Below are positions 1-5,254 of a stretch of DNA of 7,494 bases, one piece after another; the first letter of the stretch is position 1, and every line of letters starts with the position of its first letter. The position numbers and the translations under genes were made by a program. The notes beneath the pieces are model-generated. The model saw nothing but the letters and a program-made list of their open reading frames with translations, was not told where the DNA came from and did not search any database. This DNA is from DASYAN01 sp036501345 (GTDB lineage: Bacteria; Chloroflexota; Ktedonobacteria; Ktedonobacterales; Ktedonobacteraceae): assembly GCA_036501345.1 (NCBI GenBank), contig DASYAN010000430.1:1-7494 (forward strand), written 5' to 3'.

Positions 1-725
1 GAATATAATATTTGTGTATCCTGTAGAGCTTGTAACATCTCGGCTGCTGCGTCACACATGTTCGCGTTAAAACCTTGCTCGAAGTTCTGGCTGATCTCAT
101 CAGAATCTTGTTTTTGCTGGGCATTTTGTGCAAATAAGAATCCACGTGTAATGCGCTCAAGAACTTTTCTCTGTAGAGGACGAGAGTGATCATTGCGCCA
201 AGGGAAAGAGTGTGTTTCGGTAACTTGAGACTCAATAGTAAATCCAAAGCTTCCCTGGAAAGTATGAGCAAATTGGAAATGCCGTGCCTGTTCTTTGCCC
301 AATTTAAGTGGCTGGTCGAAACGACGCTTGCTGGTTTTTTCCATGCAAGCTCCATATATGATCAAATTACGTAAGCCTTGGAACAAATAAGAAGTTACTT
401 CAACTGAAGGAAGCTCGTTAGGAGGAAGCAAGAGGCGTAACGAGATAATATCTTGCTCTGTAGATTGAATTCTTCCAGCAATATCTTGTGGAGTGGTTTC
501 TTCAATATCAGCCAGCCGCTTGACTGCTTCTGCGATGCGGACAGCAGAATCACTGTATTTCTCGCTTGCAGGCAAGGTAACAAGGTCAGACGATTCCCCC
601 TCTGCCTCAGTGCGAGCAAAGACAATCATGCGATCGTTATTATATGGGACCCGTCTCCAGCCATTTGACTGGAGGTAGTAAGTGAACTTTTCAAGGCTTA
701 GATTATCTAATGCGCTTTTTATCAT
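1..725 (-). CDS. Conserved hypothetical protein, partner of DUF4365 gene (C-terminus beyond window)
   Basis: A minus-strand frame stays open from an ATG at 723-725 to the left edge, giving 241 codons with no stop, so the C-terminus is missing. The start overlaps the stop of the upstream DUF4365 gene as ATGA (722-725), and a Shine-Dalgarno AGGGGTG lies 5 nt upstream (731-737) inside that gene. This fits translational coupling. The protein begins M-I-K-S-A-L-D-N-L-S and has a short N-terminal part with N-G-W-R-R-V-P. A helical stretch at about residues 55-95 contains V-R-I-A-E-A-V-K-R-L-A-D-I-E. A later segment has F-Q-G-S-F-G-F-T-I-E-S. It shows no signal peptide or membrane helix, so it is probably cytosolic. 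I do not recognise the family. The tight coupling to a nuclease-like protein suggests that the two products act together or balance each other; this is inference. Confidence 0.85.
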   Translation of the reverse strand, partial: MIKSALDNLSLEKFTYYLQSNGWRRVPYNNDRMIVFARTEAEGESSDLVTLPASEKYSDSAVRIAEAVKRLADIEETTPQDIAGRIQSTEQDIISLRLLLPPNELPSVEVTSYLFQGLRNLIIYGACMEKTSKRRFDQPLKLGKEQARHFQFAHTFQGSFGFTIESQVTETHSFPWRNDHSRPLQRKVLERITRGFLFAQNAQQKQDSDEISQNFEQGFNANMCDAAAEMLQALQDTQILY

Positions 726-1255
726 AATTGCACCCCTAACTGTACTTCGTTCATTAGTTCTGTTAGAGCTTCTGCGCTAAATATCTGACTTTTAGGAATG
801 AGAATTCGTTTTTTTCTATTGTTAGTCGTTTCTACGCGATCTGATGGACGCCAGTAATAGCAACATTTGTAGATCCGTAAACAGTCTTCATCCTGATATA
901 GCCATTCGTCAAAATGAGGTGGCAGACATAAAAGAATCAGCACGCAGATGGAGCTATTCACTAAATCATTATAGTTCTTGACTTCAAGGTCGTAAAAAAT
1001 GGCGCCTTCTTGTATTCCCCAAAGCGTAGAAGCTTTCAGTTGAGAGTGAACGGGTATACTGCATGTGTCAGTATATCTGTTTTTCCTTTTTACTATCTTA
1101 GTAAAAGACATATCAATTCCGTAATCATTTTCACGATTGCTAACATTGGCTCCTGCTTTGGCAGCAATGGCACGCGCATATGCTAGACTCAATGCCTGCA
1201 TCCTGTCAGTTTCAGGCATCTGTGAATATACTTTCGATGTAGGGATTACTCCCAT
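722..1255 (-). CDS. DUF4365 domain protein, PD-(D/E)XK nuclease-like
   Basis: A 177-aa protein whose body matches what I know of the DUF4365 family. The N-terminal helix A-L-S-L-A-Y-A-R-A-I-A-A-K-A-G (21-35) leads to D-Y-G-I-D at 44-48, then a strand with S-Q-L-K at 71-74. Later come Y-D-L-E-V-K-N-Y-N-D-L (88-98), L-P-P-H-F-D-E-W-L (111-119), Y-W-R-P (134-137) and a final helix A-L-T-E-L-M-N-E. Asp48 followed by Q72-x-K74 is the pattern expected of an Mrr-like PD-(D/E)XK active site with Gln in the acidic position; E91-x-K93 is a second, less likely candidate. I infer a DNA-cleaving or DNA-binding role, but DUF4365 has no settled function. The ATG at 1255 is preceded by AGAGAGGA (1268-1275, spacing 12). 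A start at Met13 has no visible ribosome binding site. It is the first gene of a two-gene operon, and its stop overlaps the next start. Confidence 0.85.
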   Translation of the reverse strand: MGVIPTSKVYSQMPETDRMQALSLAYARAIAAKAGANVSNRENDYGIDMSFTKIVKRKNRYTDTCSIPVHSQLKASTLWGIQEGAIFYDLEVKNYNDLVNSSICVLILLCLPPHFDEWLYQDEDCLRIYKCCYYWRPSDRVETTNNRKKRILIPKSQIFSAEALTELMNEVQLGVQL

Positions 1256-1308
1256 AGTAAGGAATAGTCCTCTCTAAATATTGTAAACATTGCGGGTCTA
1301 TTGCTGTT

Positions 1309-1338
1309 TATATATACATGAAATTATCTTGCTGTCAA
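1309..1338 (-). promoter_or_regulatory. Sigma70-type promoter of the DUF4365 operon
   Basis: On the minus strand a perfect TTGACA lies at 1338-1333. It is followed after 16 or 18 nt by TATATA within 1316-1309. The predicted start of transcription near 1300 gives a leader of roughly 45 nt. It points at the DUF4365 gene and is the best promoter match in this part of the window. Confidence 0.6.
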
Positions 1339-1346
1339 GTTTCTCT

Positions 1347-1356
1347 TCATCCAATA
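1347..1356. repeat. Left target-site duplication (TCATCCAATA)
   Basis: The 10-bp direct repeat TCATCCAATA directly abuts the left terminal inverted repeat of the element at 1357-1613. It recurs exactly at 1614-1623 directly after the right terminal repeat. Ten-bp duplications fit some IS4-type groups. Confidence 0.8.
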
Positions 1357-1379
1357 CTGATCTTTTGATATAAGGGAAA

Positions 1380-1395
1380 CCTCATCAATATGAGG
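1380..1395. repeat. Hairpin inside the left end of the MITE
   Basis: CCTCAT and ATGAGG pair around a CAAT loop, giving a 6-bp stem. The equivalent hairpin at the other end is at 1573-1592. Confidence 0.6.
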
Positions 1396-1572
1396 CTAAA
1401 CTCAAAAGATATGAACCCATTTTCTTGAGAATGTACCTACTCTCTGCACCTTTTGATATTTTGCATTTGGAGCAAAGGATGCACAGGTTGCATAATGGGA
1501 TCGCTTGTCCTGCATTCTCAATAGCTTTTGCGCCCTGAGATGAGCACTTTGCAGCCATCATGGCCTGTCTAC

Positions 1573-1592
1573 AAGCTCATATGGATGAGCTT
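1573..1592. repeat. Hairpin inside the right end of the MITE
   Basis: AAGCTCAT and ATGAGCTT form a perfect 8-bp stem around ATGG. Aligned to the left end, the stem is conserved and one pair is exchanged in a compensatory way. It could be a dimeric transposase-binding site or a structure formed in single-stranded DNA. Confidence 0.6.
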
Positions 1593-1613
1593 ATCCTTAT
1601 ATCAAAAGACCAG

Positions 1614-1623
1614 TCATCCAATA
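1614..1623. repeat. Right target-site duplication (TCATCCAATA)
   Basis: Exact second copy of the 10-bp duplication, starting at the first base after the right terminal inverted repeat. Confidence 0.8.
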
Positions 1624-1841
1624 GGCTCATCAGTAGCAGGCATCGATAGACGTCAAAGGCCACACTCGCGCCTTTTTCAGTATTGCCAGCACTTGGACGT
1701 TGCCCACATAACGCAACATCCACGTGTGACGTTATGCTCCCCTGCAGCTATTGATAGAGTAGAGCTTTTCTTGTAGCCCAGGACTAGCAGAAAGCACTGT
1801 GAGGGCAGTACTGTTGTGTTGGAGATTGAGCAACGATACTC

Positions 1842-1856
1842 GTCTATCTGATAGAC
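1842..1856. promoter_or_regulatory. Operator-like 15-bp palindrome before the pentapeptide-repeat gene
   Basis: GTCTATC-T-GATAGAC is a perfect 7-1-7 palindrome, 34 bp before the ATG at 1891. The stretch 1624-1841 to its left shows nothing I can identify. The palindrome could bind a dimeric repressor or form a hairpin in the leader of the downstream mRNA. No convincing -35/-10 pair was found nearby. Confidence 0.4.
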
Positions 1857-1890
1857 TGAAGGACTTGTTCTATCGTCGAAGGAGTGAGAT

Positions 1891-2898
1891 ATGCCTGCCG
1901 ACAGTGAGCTCTGGATACCTCCCTTGTCGCTCAAAGCTCAGAAGAGGATCAATGGACGTCAGAAGTATCAAAGACTGGTGAAGTGGACGGGCTTTCCTGA
2001 GAAGACTCTGTGGGATTGGCTACAACTGTTATCTGTGCTTGCCATACCAGTTGTTATTACAGGAGGAACTTTGTGGTTTAGTGCTGTACAAAGTCTGGCC
2101 AGTTTCCAAGTCAGTGAGAACCAACATCAGGCTGATATCCAAAGTGCAAATGAGCAGCAGCAAGAGACTGCACTCCAGACTTATCTGGATCGAATGTCAG
2201 ATTTGTTATTAAATAGTAAGCTTCGCGAATCCCAGCTAGGGGATGAGGTTCGTAATGTTGCACGGGCACGGACTCTTACTATTCTTCCGCAACTAAATAG
2301 TACACGAAAGGGAGAGCTTGTACGTTTTCTGAAAGAAGCAGGTCTTATTGATCAGGAGAGTGTGATAGTCAGCTTGGTAGGCGCTGACCTTGGTGGAGCC
2401 AGCCTTGATGGTGTTAACCTTAGCGGAACCTATCTTTCTCGTGTGGATCTCAGTTGGGCCAGCCTTGATGGTGCTGATCTCAGCCATGCCAATCTCGTTA
2501 ATACTAACTTGGTTGGAGCTGATTTGAGTGAAGCTAACCTCGATAGTTCTAATCTCAGAGCAGCTGCTCTCTGGAAAGCTAAGCTTGTTTATGCCAACCT
2601 TAATCAAGCTAGCCTCAGCGGTGCTTGGCTTAGTGAAGCCTACCTTAGTTATGCAAACTTCAGTGGTGCTGATCTCAGTGGCGCTGCCTTTCTTGATACC
2701 ACTCTTAGCCATGCAAATCTCATGAGAACAGATCTCCGCGATGTCAACTTTGGTGGTCTTAAGCTCAATGGGAATTACATCAAAGGTACTGATCTCAGCT
2801 ATGCAAACTTGGAGAATGCTGAAGTCACTCCAGAACAACTAAAGCAAGCCTACTCTCTCAAAGGCGCAATCATGCCCGATGGATCAAAGCATCCCTGA
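1891..2898 (+). CDS. Membrane-anchored pentapeptide-repeat protein
   Basis: A 335-aa protein. Residues 1-40 are basic and probably cytosolic. One membrane helix lies at about 42-63 (W-L-Q-L-L-S-V-L-A-I-P-V-V-I). A helical linker follows at about 70-155, with Q-T-Y-L-D-R-M-S-D-L-L-L and V-A-R-A-R-T-L-T-I-L. Then come about 29 consecutive A(D/N)LXX-type pentapeptides at 165-309, which should fold as a right-handed quadrilateral beta-helix. A short capping helix V-T-P-E-Q-L-K-Q-A and K-G-A-I-M-P-D close the protein; this ending is common in the family. AAGGAG (1879-1884) sits 6 nt before the ATG, so the start is secure. This anchor-linker-repeat layout is frequent in Ktedonobacteria and cyanobacteria and its role is not known. 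Some pentapeptide proteins mimic DNA and protect gyrase, but nothing here supports that. It is transcribed away from the MITE and stands alone. Confidence 0.93.
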   Translation: MPADSELWIPPLSLKAQKRINGRQKYQRLVKWTGFPEKTLWDWLQLLSVLAIPVVITGGTLWFSAVQSLASFQVSENQHQADIQSANEQQQETALQTYLDRMSDLLLNSKLRESQLGDEVRNVARARTLTILPQLNSTRKGELVRFLKEAGLIDQESVIVSLVGADLGGASLDGVNLSGTYLSRVDLSWASLDGADLSHANLVNTNLVGADLSEANLDSSNLRAAALWKAKLVYANLNQASLSGAWLSEAYLSYANFSGADLSGAAFLDTTLSHANLMRTDLRDVNFGGLKLNGNYIKGTDLSYANLENAEVTPEQLKQAYSLKGAIMPDGSKHP

Positions 2899-2904
2899 GC
2901 CATC

Positions 2905-3096
2905 TCACGTCTTTCTTATGACAAACATCACCTCATCTTGTGTAATTCCTGCACAGCTTCCCAGACTAATCGAGATCATGTTGTCGGCAATATGATAAGT
3001 CGCAATGGTAGTAGAGCCTGGTTGTGAGTTGGCAGTAGATGCAATAGTGAACTTTTTCAAGTGGCCAGAACCGCAAAGTGTAAAGTGACACTTCAC
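2905..3096 (-). pseudogene. Possible small or decayed gene, 63 codons
   Basis: A minus-strand frame opens at a GTG (3094-3096) and ends at 2905. It reads K-C-H-F-T-L-C-G-S-G-H-L-K-K-F-T-I-A-S, then G-S-T-T-I-A-T-Y-H-I and G-I-T-Q-D-E-V-M-F-V-I. The residues look protein-like, with alternating polar and hydrophobic strands, but no ribosome binding site precedes the GTG. Just upstream (about 3100-3211) a different minus-strand frame is open and also looks protein-like (A-L-G-S-G-V-I-A-I-T-N-E-T-T). One frameshift could join the two, so a degraded secreted-type beta protein is possible. I do not recognise a family, and chance cannot be excluded. Confidence 0.3.
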
Positions 3097-3097
3097 A
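3079..3097. promoter_or_regulatory. Operator-like 19-bp palindrome
   Basis: TGT-A-AAGTG-A-CACTT-C-ACA is symmetric at 16 of 18 paired positions, with one mismatched pair. It overlaps the GTG start of the doubtful minus-strand frame at 2905-3096. Its form resembles a binding site for a dimeric helix-turn-helix regulator. No promoter boxes are obvious around it. Confidence 0.35.
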
Positions 3098-3332
3098 GTT
3101 TTCGCTTGTTTCGTTTACCCCCAGAGAACGCAACGAGAATGCCGATGTTGTTTCGTTTGTTATGGCGATGACTCCGGATCCTAGTGCAGAGGTAGCACTA
3201 TCAGCTTTTGCATAGCACGGTCACGGCACTACCTCACGTTGTGTCTGCAGGTCATCGAGAGAGGAATGGTGCGGCTATGGTGCGATGCGAAGCAGCGCTT
3301 TATCTTGCACTACCCACAGGGGTCGTACGCTG

Positions 3333-3347
3333 CGTGATACTATCACG
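3333..3347. promoter_or_regulatory. Perfect 15-bp palindrome in gene-poor DNA
   Basis: CGTGATA-C-TATCACG is a perfect 7-1-7 palindrome. Apart from this, the palindrome at 3079-3097 and the repeats at 3547-3601, I see nothing identifiable in 3212-3634. It may be a leftover operator. Confidence 0.3.
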
Positions 3348-3546
3348 TTCGATCTGTCCTATCAAGTTGTCCTCTTTTTGGCAGTTGTTCCGCGGTATAC
3401 CTGTTACACAGTGACGAATAGGCACAATCTAACGGACAAGTAGACTATAGTGATTATGTAAATGTGTTAGATTTATTAACATATAATAAAAGCTTAGGCA
3501 CACTACAGGGGTACAGCTTGGTCGTTGTGTGAGGGCAATCATCTCC

Positions 3547-3601
3547 TGTCCGCTTTTACCCTTTCTCAGATGTCCGCTTTTTTGAGCAAGATGTCCGCTT
3601 T
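3547..3601. repeat. Three direct repeats of TGTCCGCTTT (mobile-element end-like)
   Basis: TGTCCGCTTT occurs at 3547, 3571 and 3592, with spacings of 24 and 21 bp. The last two copies are preceded by A. Arrays of short TG-starting repeats about 20 bp apart are typical of the ends of IS21-like and other elements whose transposase binds several sites per end. No transposase follows to the right and no clear opposite end is seen; only AACGGACA at 3431-3438 is weakly similar in inverted orientation. I infer a solo or decayed element end, not a CRISPR array. Confidence 0.45.
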
Positions 3602-3705
3602 GTCCCTTGAGAAGCAAACGCTCGTTGGGTAATATTGACAGTAGTTGCTCGTCTTGAGTGAGTTGTAAGAGATGTTTGAAATGATATGAAAAAGGGGATA
3701 ACTAT

Positions 3706-3825
3706 ATGCCCGCGGTTCGCTCTTTTTTTGGTCAAATCTGCTTGCTAAGCCAAGTGCCATTGCTGAGTATTCGCCATTTTCATATGAACAAACTGGAATG
3801 TCGCGTTGGCTTCATAAGGAACTAG
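3706..3825 (+). CDS. Possible 39-aa leader ORF upstream of the Cys/His hydrolase gene
   Basis: An ATG at 3706 follows AAAAGGGGATAACTAT, so a strong Shine-Dalgarno (AAGGGG) is spaced about 8 nt. The frame has 39 codons (M-P-A-V-R-S-F-F-G-Q-I-C-L-L) and ends with TAG at 3823-3825. The ribosome binding site of the next gene starts 6 nt later. The peptide is moderately hydrophobic and matches no family I know. The placement suggests a leader peptide or a translationally coupled small gene. The same AACTATATG motif precedes the start codon at 7483, so this type of ribosome binding site recurs here. It could still be non-coding. Confidence 0.35.
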   Translation: MPAVRSFFGQICLLSQVPLLSIRHFHMNKLECRVGFIRN

Positions 3826-3839
3826 CGAACGGAGGGTAT

Positions 3840-4754
3840 ATGGATAGAATATCGAGAGATTCGAGTAGAGATTCAAGAAATTCGCAACAACCAGCACTAG
3901 ACCGTATTAGCAGATCACAGGAAGTAGACGAAAATACGCTATTGCTGCCTTCCCGCACAGATACTTCCCTAGGGGCTCAAGAGGCAGGATGTACAGAATA
4001 TTGGAAAGCTTGTTATGCAGGTTTTAAGAAATGTTTCGAAGGACGCTTGCGGAGAGAGGCAACTACTCAAGATACTTCTGCCTCAAGGGATCTCGTCTCG
4101 GTGCCACCCCCTCCCGTCTCTCCCATGTCTTTTCCTCTGAGCAGTTCAGAGCAGCTTTCTCCACAAGACTCACCTCGACAAGATGAGGAAAGGCCAAGGG
4201 AATCGCTATCGAGGTCAGGGTCCCCTTGGGAATTAGGAGCGGGAGAGATTGATCATGAGTCTCTCCCAACGTTCCTAACTGAGGCAGGGCGCGAGATCAG
4301 AGGGAGTCATTGGAGCATCTACCGGGATGAGCTCCCAGAAGCCTCTCTTCAAGAAATAGCGGACCTGCTCCAAGAAGAAGATTTAACAGGGAAAGTTTTA
4401 ATTCTAGAACCTTCGAACCGTTGGTTCAATTGCCATAGCTATACGTTTACTAATGGCGTCGCTGGCTGGATCGGTGACCAACAGGTTGAAGAGATTTTAT
4501 ACGACCAACAATATATACAAGTTTCGCGCCAGGGAGCTCAAGTTGGCGACATTGTTATTTATCGGAACGCAGAAGGTCTCATAAAGCATTCAGGTGTGAT
4601 TCTCAAGAGAAAGGGGCGTGAGATTACAGTCACCAGTAAATGGGGAGATCATGCACTTATGGAACATAATATAGATGATGTTTTGAGCCGCTATGGTAAC
4701 CCAAGGATCTACCATACAGACCTTATGGAGACGCGTATACTAAAAGAAGCTTAG
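3840..4754 (+). CDS. Protein with disordered N-terminal half and Cys/His hydrolase-like (NlpC/P60-like) C-terminal domain
   Basis: A 304-aa protein counted from the ATG at 3840, which has GGAGGG 3 nt upstream. An in-frame ATG at 3798 adds 14 residues but lacks a clear ribosome binding site. Residues 1-145 are rich in Ser, Arg, Pro, Asp and Glu, with S-R-D-S-S-R-D-S-R and a V-P-P-P-P-V-S-P run, so they are probably disordered. A short Cys-containing patch lies near 50-70. The C-terminal domain (about 140-300) has N-C-H-S-Y-T-F (C198), G-W-I, Q-V-G-D-I-V-I-Y-R (235-242), K-H-S-G-V-I (H250) and T-S-K-W-G with Y-G-N-P-R-I-Y-H. A Cys at a helix start, then G-D-I-V-I-Y and H-S-G-V-I, is the order seen in NlpC/P60 and CHAP papain-fold enzymes. 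I therefore infer a cysteine hydrolase with C198 and H250. There is no signal peptide or membrane helix, so a cytosolic amidase or peptidase, or a toxin-like effector, is more likely than a wall enzyme. It stands alone apart from the small ORF upstream. Confidence 0.8.
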   Translation: MDRISRDSSRDSRNSQQPALDRISRSQEVDENTLLLPSRTDTSLGAQEAGCTEYWKACYAGFKKCFEGRLRREATTQDTSASRDLVSVPPPPVSPMSFPLSSSEQLSPQDSPRQDEERPRESLSRSGSPWELGAGEIDHESLPTFLTEAGREIRGSHWSIYRDELPEASLQEIADLLQEEDLTGKVLILEPSNRWFNCHSYTFTNGVAGWIGDQQVEEILYDQQYIQVSRQGAQVGDIVIYRNAEGLIKHSGVILKRKGREITVTSKWGDHALMEHNIDDVLSRYGNPRIYHTDLMETRILKEA

Positions 4755-5081
4755 CGCAGGCGAGTGTAAAAAAGACTGGATCTGCTTCCCTTTGGACGGT
4801 ACTAGTCACTACACCTTCCTCCGAATCATCTCACACCGCACCCAGAAGCCTGAGAGTGCCCCGTGGCGTGCTGTAGCGATGCCAGTTGACACGGCAGAAC
4901 GCACAATATCCTGGGGTAACGCTATCCCAATGTCTGCTGGAGTAGAAATAACTGCTCATTAGTTGAAGTGAACATTGAGCCCCACGAAAAAGAGCGCTGG
5001 GACAAGGTCTCTAGCACTCTCTCGGTTACCCTACGACAAAATAAACATGGACCTCACTATAGCAGAGCTTGCCAGCGCTGA
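4744..5081 (+). pseudogene. Possible frameshifted coding remnant
   Basis: Directly after the hydrolase gene, one plus-strand frame is open for 72 codons (4744-4959) with protein-like text such as D-W-I-C-F-P-L-D-G-T-S-H-Y-T-F and T-I-S-W-G-N-A-I-P-M-S. It has no early ATG or ribosome binding site. A second frame (4920-5078) continues with V-E-V-N-I-E-P-H-E-K-E-R-W-D-K-V and S-T-L-S-V-T-L-R-Q before a stop at 5079-5081. A single frameshift near 4950-4960 would join the two into about 110 residues. I do not recognise the protein. This fits a truncated, frameshifted gene, but the evidence is only open frames and amino-acid texture. From 5082 to 5179 I see nothing. Confidence 0.25.
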
Positions 5082-5179
5082 CAACTAGGTTGCGGCGGTG
5101 GTCATCGGCGAGGCAGGCCAGACGGTTACTAGCTGGTAGACATGAGAAAGGACGCCAGCTGCAGACCGACGTCCTAAAG

Positions 5180-5201
5180 GGCTTTCCGAGCTCAGAAAGC
5201 C
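5180..5201 (-). terminator. Weak hairpin, possible terminator of the small-protein operon
   Basis: GGCTTTC (5180-5186) pairs with GAAAGCC (5195-5201) around an 8-nt loop, about 54 bp past the last gene of the minus-strand operon. On the minus strand only a short run (CTTT) follows, so it is a poor intrinsic terminator and may have another role. Confidence 0.3.
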
Positions 5202-5254
5202 TGAAAATAATCTTTGTGTCCATAGTATAGCCCCGGCGTATCCGGAGCGCAAGG

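Larger units (their letters stand above)
1357..1613. mobile_element. MITE-like non-autonomous element, 257 bp, with 41-bp inverted ends
   Basis: The left end CTGATCTTTTGATATAAGG (1357-1375) is matched, inverted, by CCTTATATCAAAAGACCAG (1595-1613) with one mismatch in 19. Extended to 41 bp (1357-1397 against 1613-1573) the ends agree at 34 positions. Both flanks carry the exact 10-bp duplication TCATCCAATA, which marks a transposition event. Each end contains a hairpin: 1380-1395 on the left and 1573-1592 on the right. The outermost pair of the shared stem differs between the ends but stays complementary (C-G against G-C). No transposase is encoded. The only open frame inside is a 58-codon minus-strand ORF (1385-1561) with a Cys cluster L-C-N-L-C-I-L-C-S-K-C, which could be a relic or chance. 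The CTGA terminus, 19-bp core and duplication length recall the IS4/IS50 group, but I cannot assign a family. The insertion lies about 9 bp (duplication) to 19 bp (element) upstream of the -35 box of the DUF4365 promoter. Confidence 0.8.

Noticed and set aside
1707..1736. CATAACG/CGTTATG inverted repeat around CACGTG
   Set aside because: A 7-bp stem with a 16-nt loop in AT/GC-mixed spacer can arise by chance, and no adjacent gene or promoter fits.
1528..1776. Plus-strand 82-codon open frame across the right end of the MITE
   Set aside because: It crosses the MITE boundary and its target duplication, so it cannot be an ancestral gene. The amino-acid texture is not protein-like and no ribosome binding site is visible.
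2293..2838. Long minus-strand open frame (181 codons) antisense to the pentapeptide-repeat gene
   Set aside because: It mirrors the periodic A(D/N)LXX codons. The translation is a low-complexity I-x-x-x-E-I-S-T pattern, as expected for the antisense of such repeats, and it has no ribosome binding site.
3208..3414. Plus-strand 68-codon open frame starting with TTG
   Set aside because: Weak start codon, no Shine-Dalgarno, no recognisable motif, and it spans a palindrome.
3547..3601. Short regularly spaced repeats read as a CRISPR array
   Set aside because: The repeats are only 10 bp and the spacers 11-14 bp, far too short for CRISPR, and no cas genes are near.
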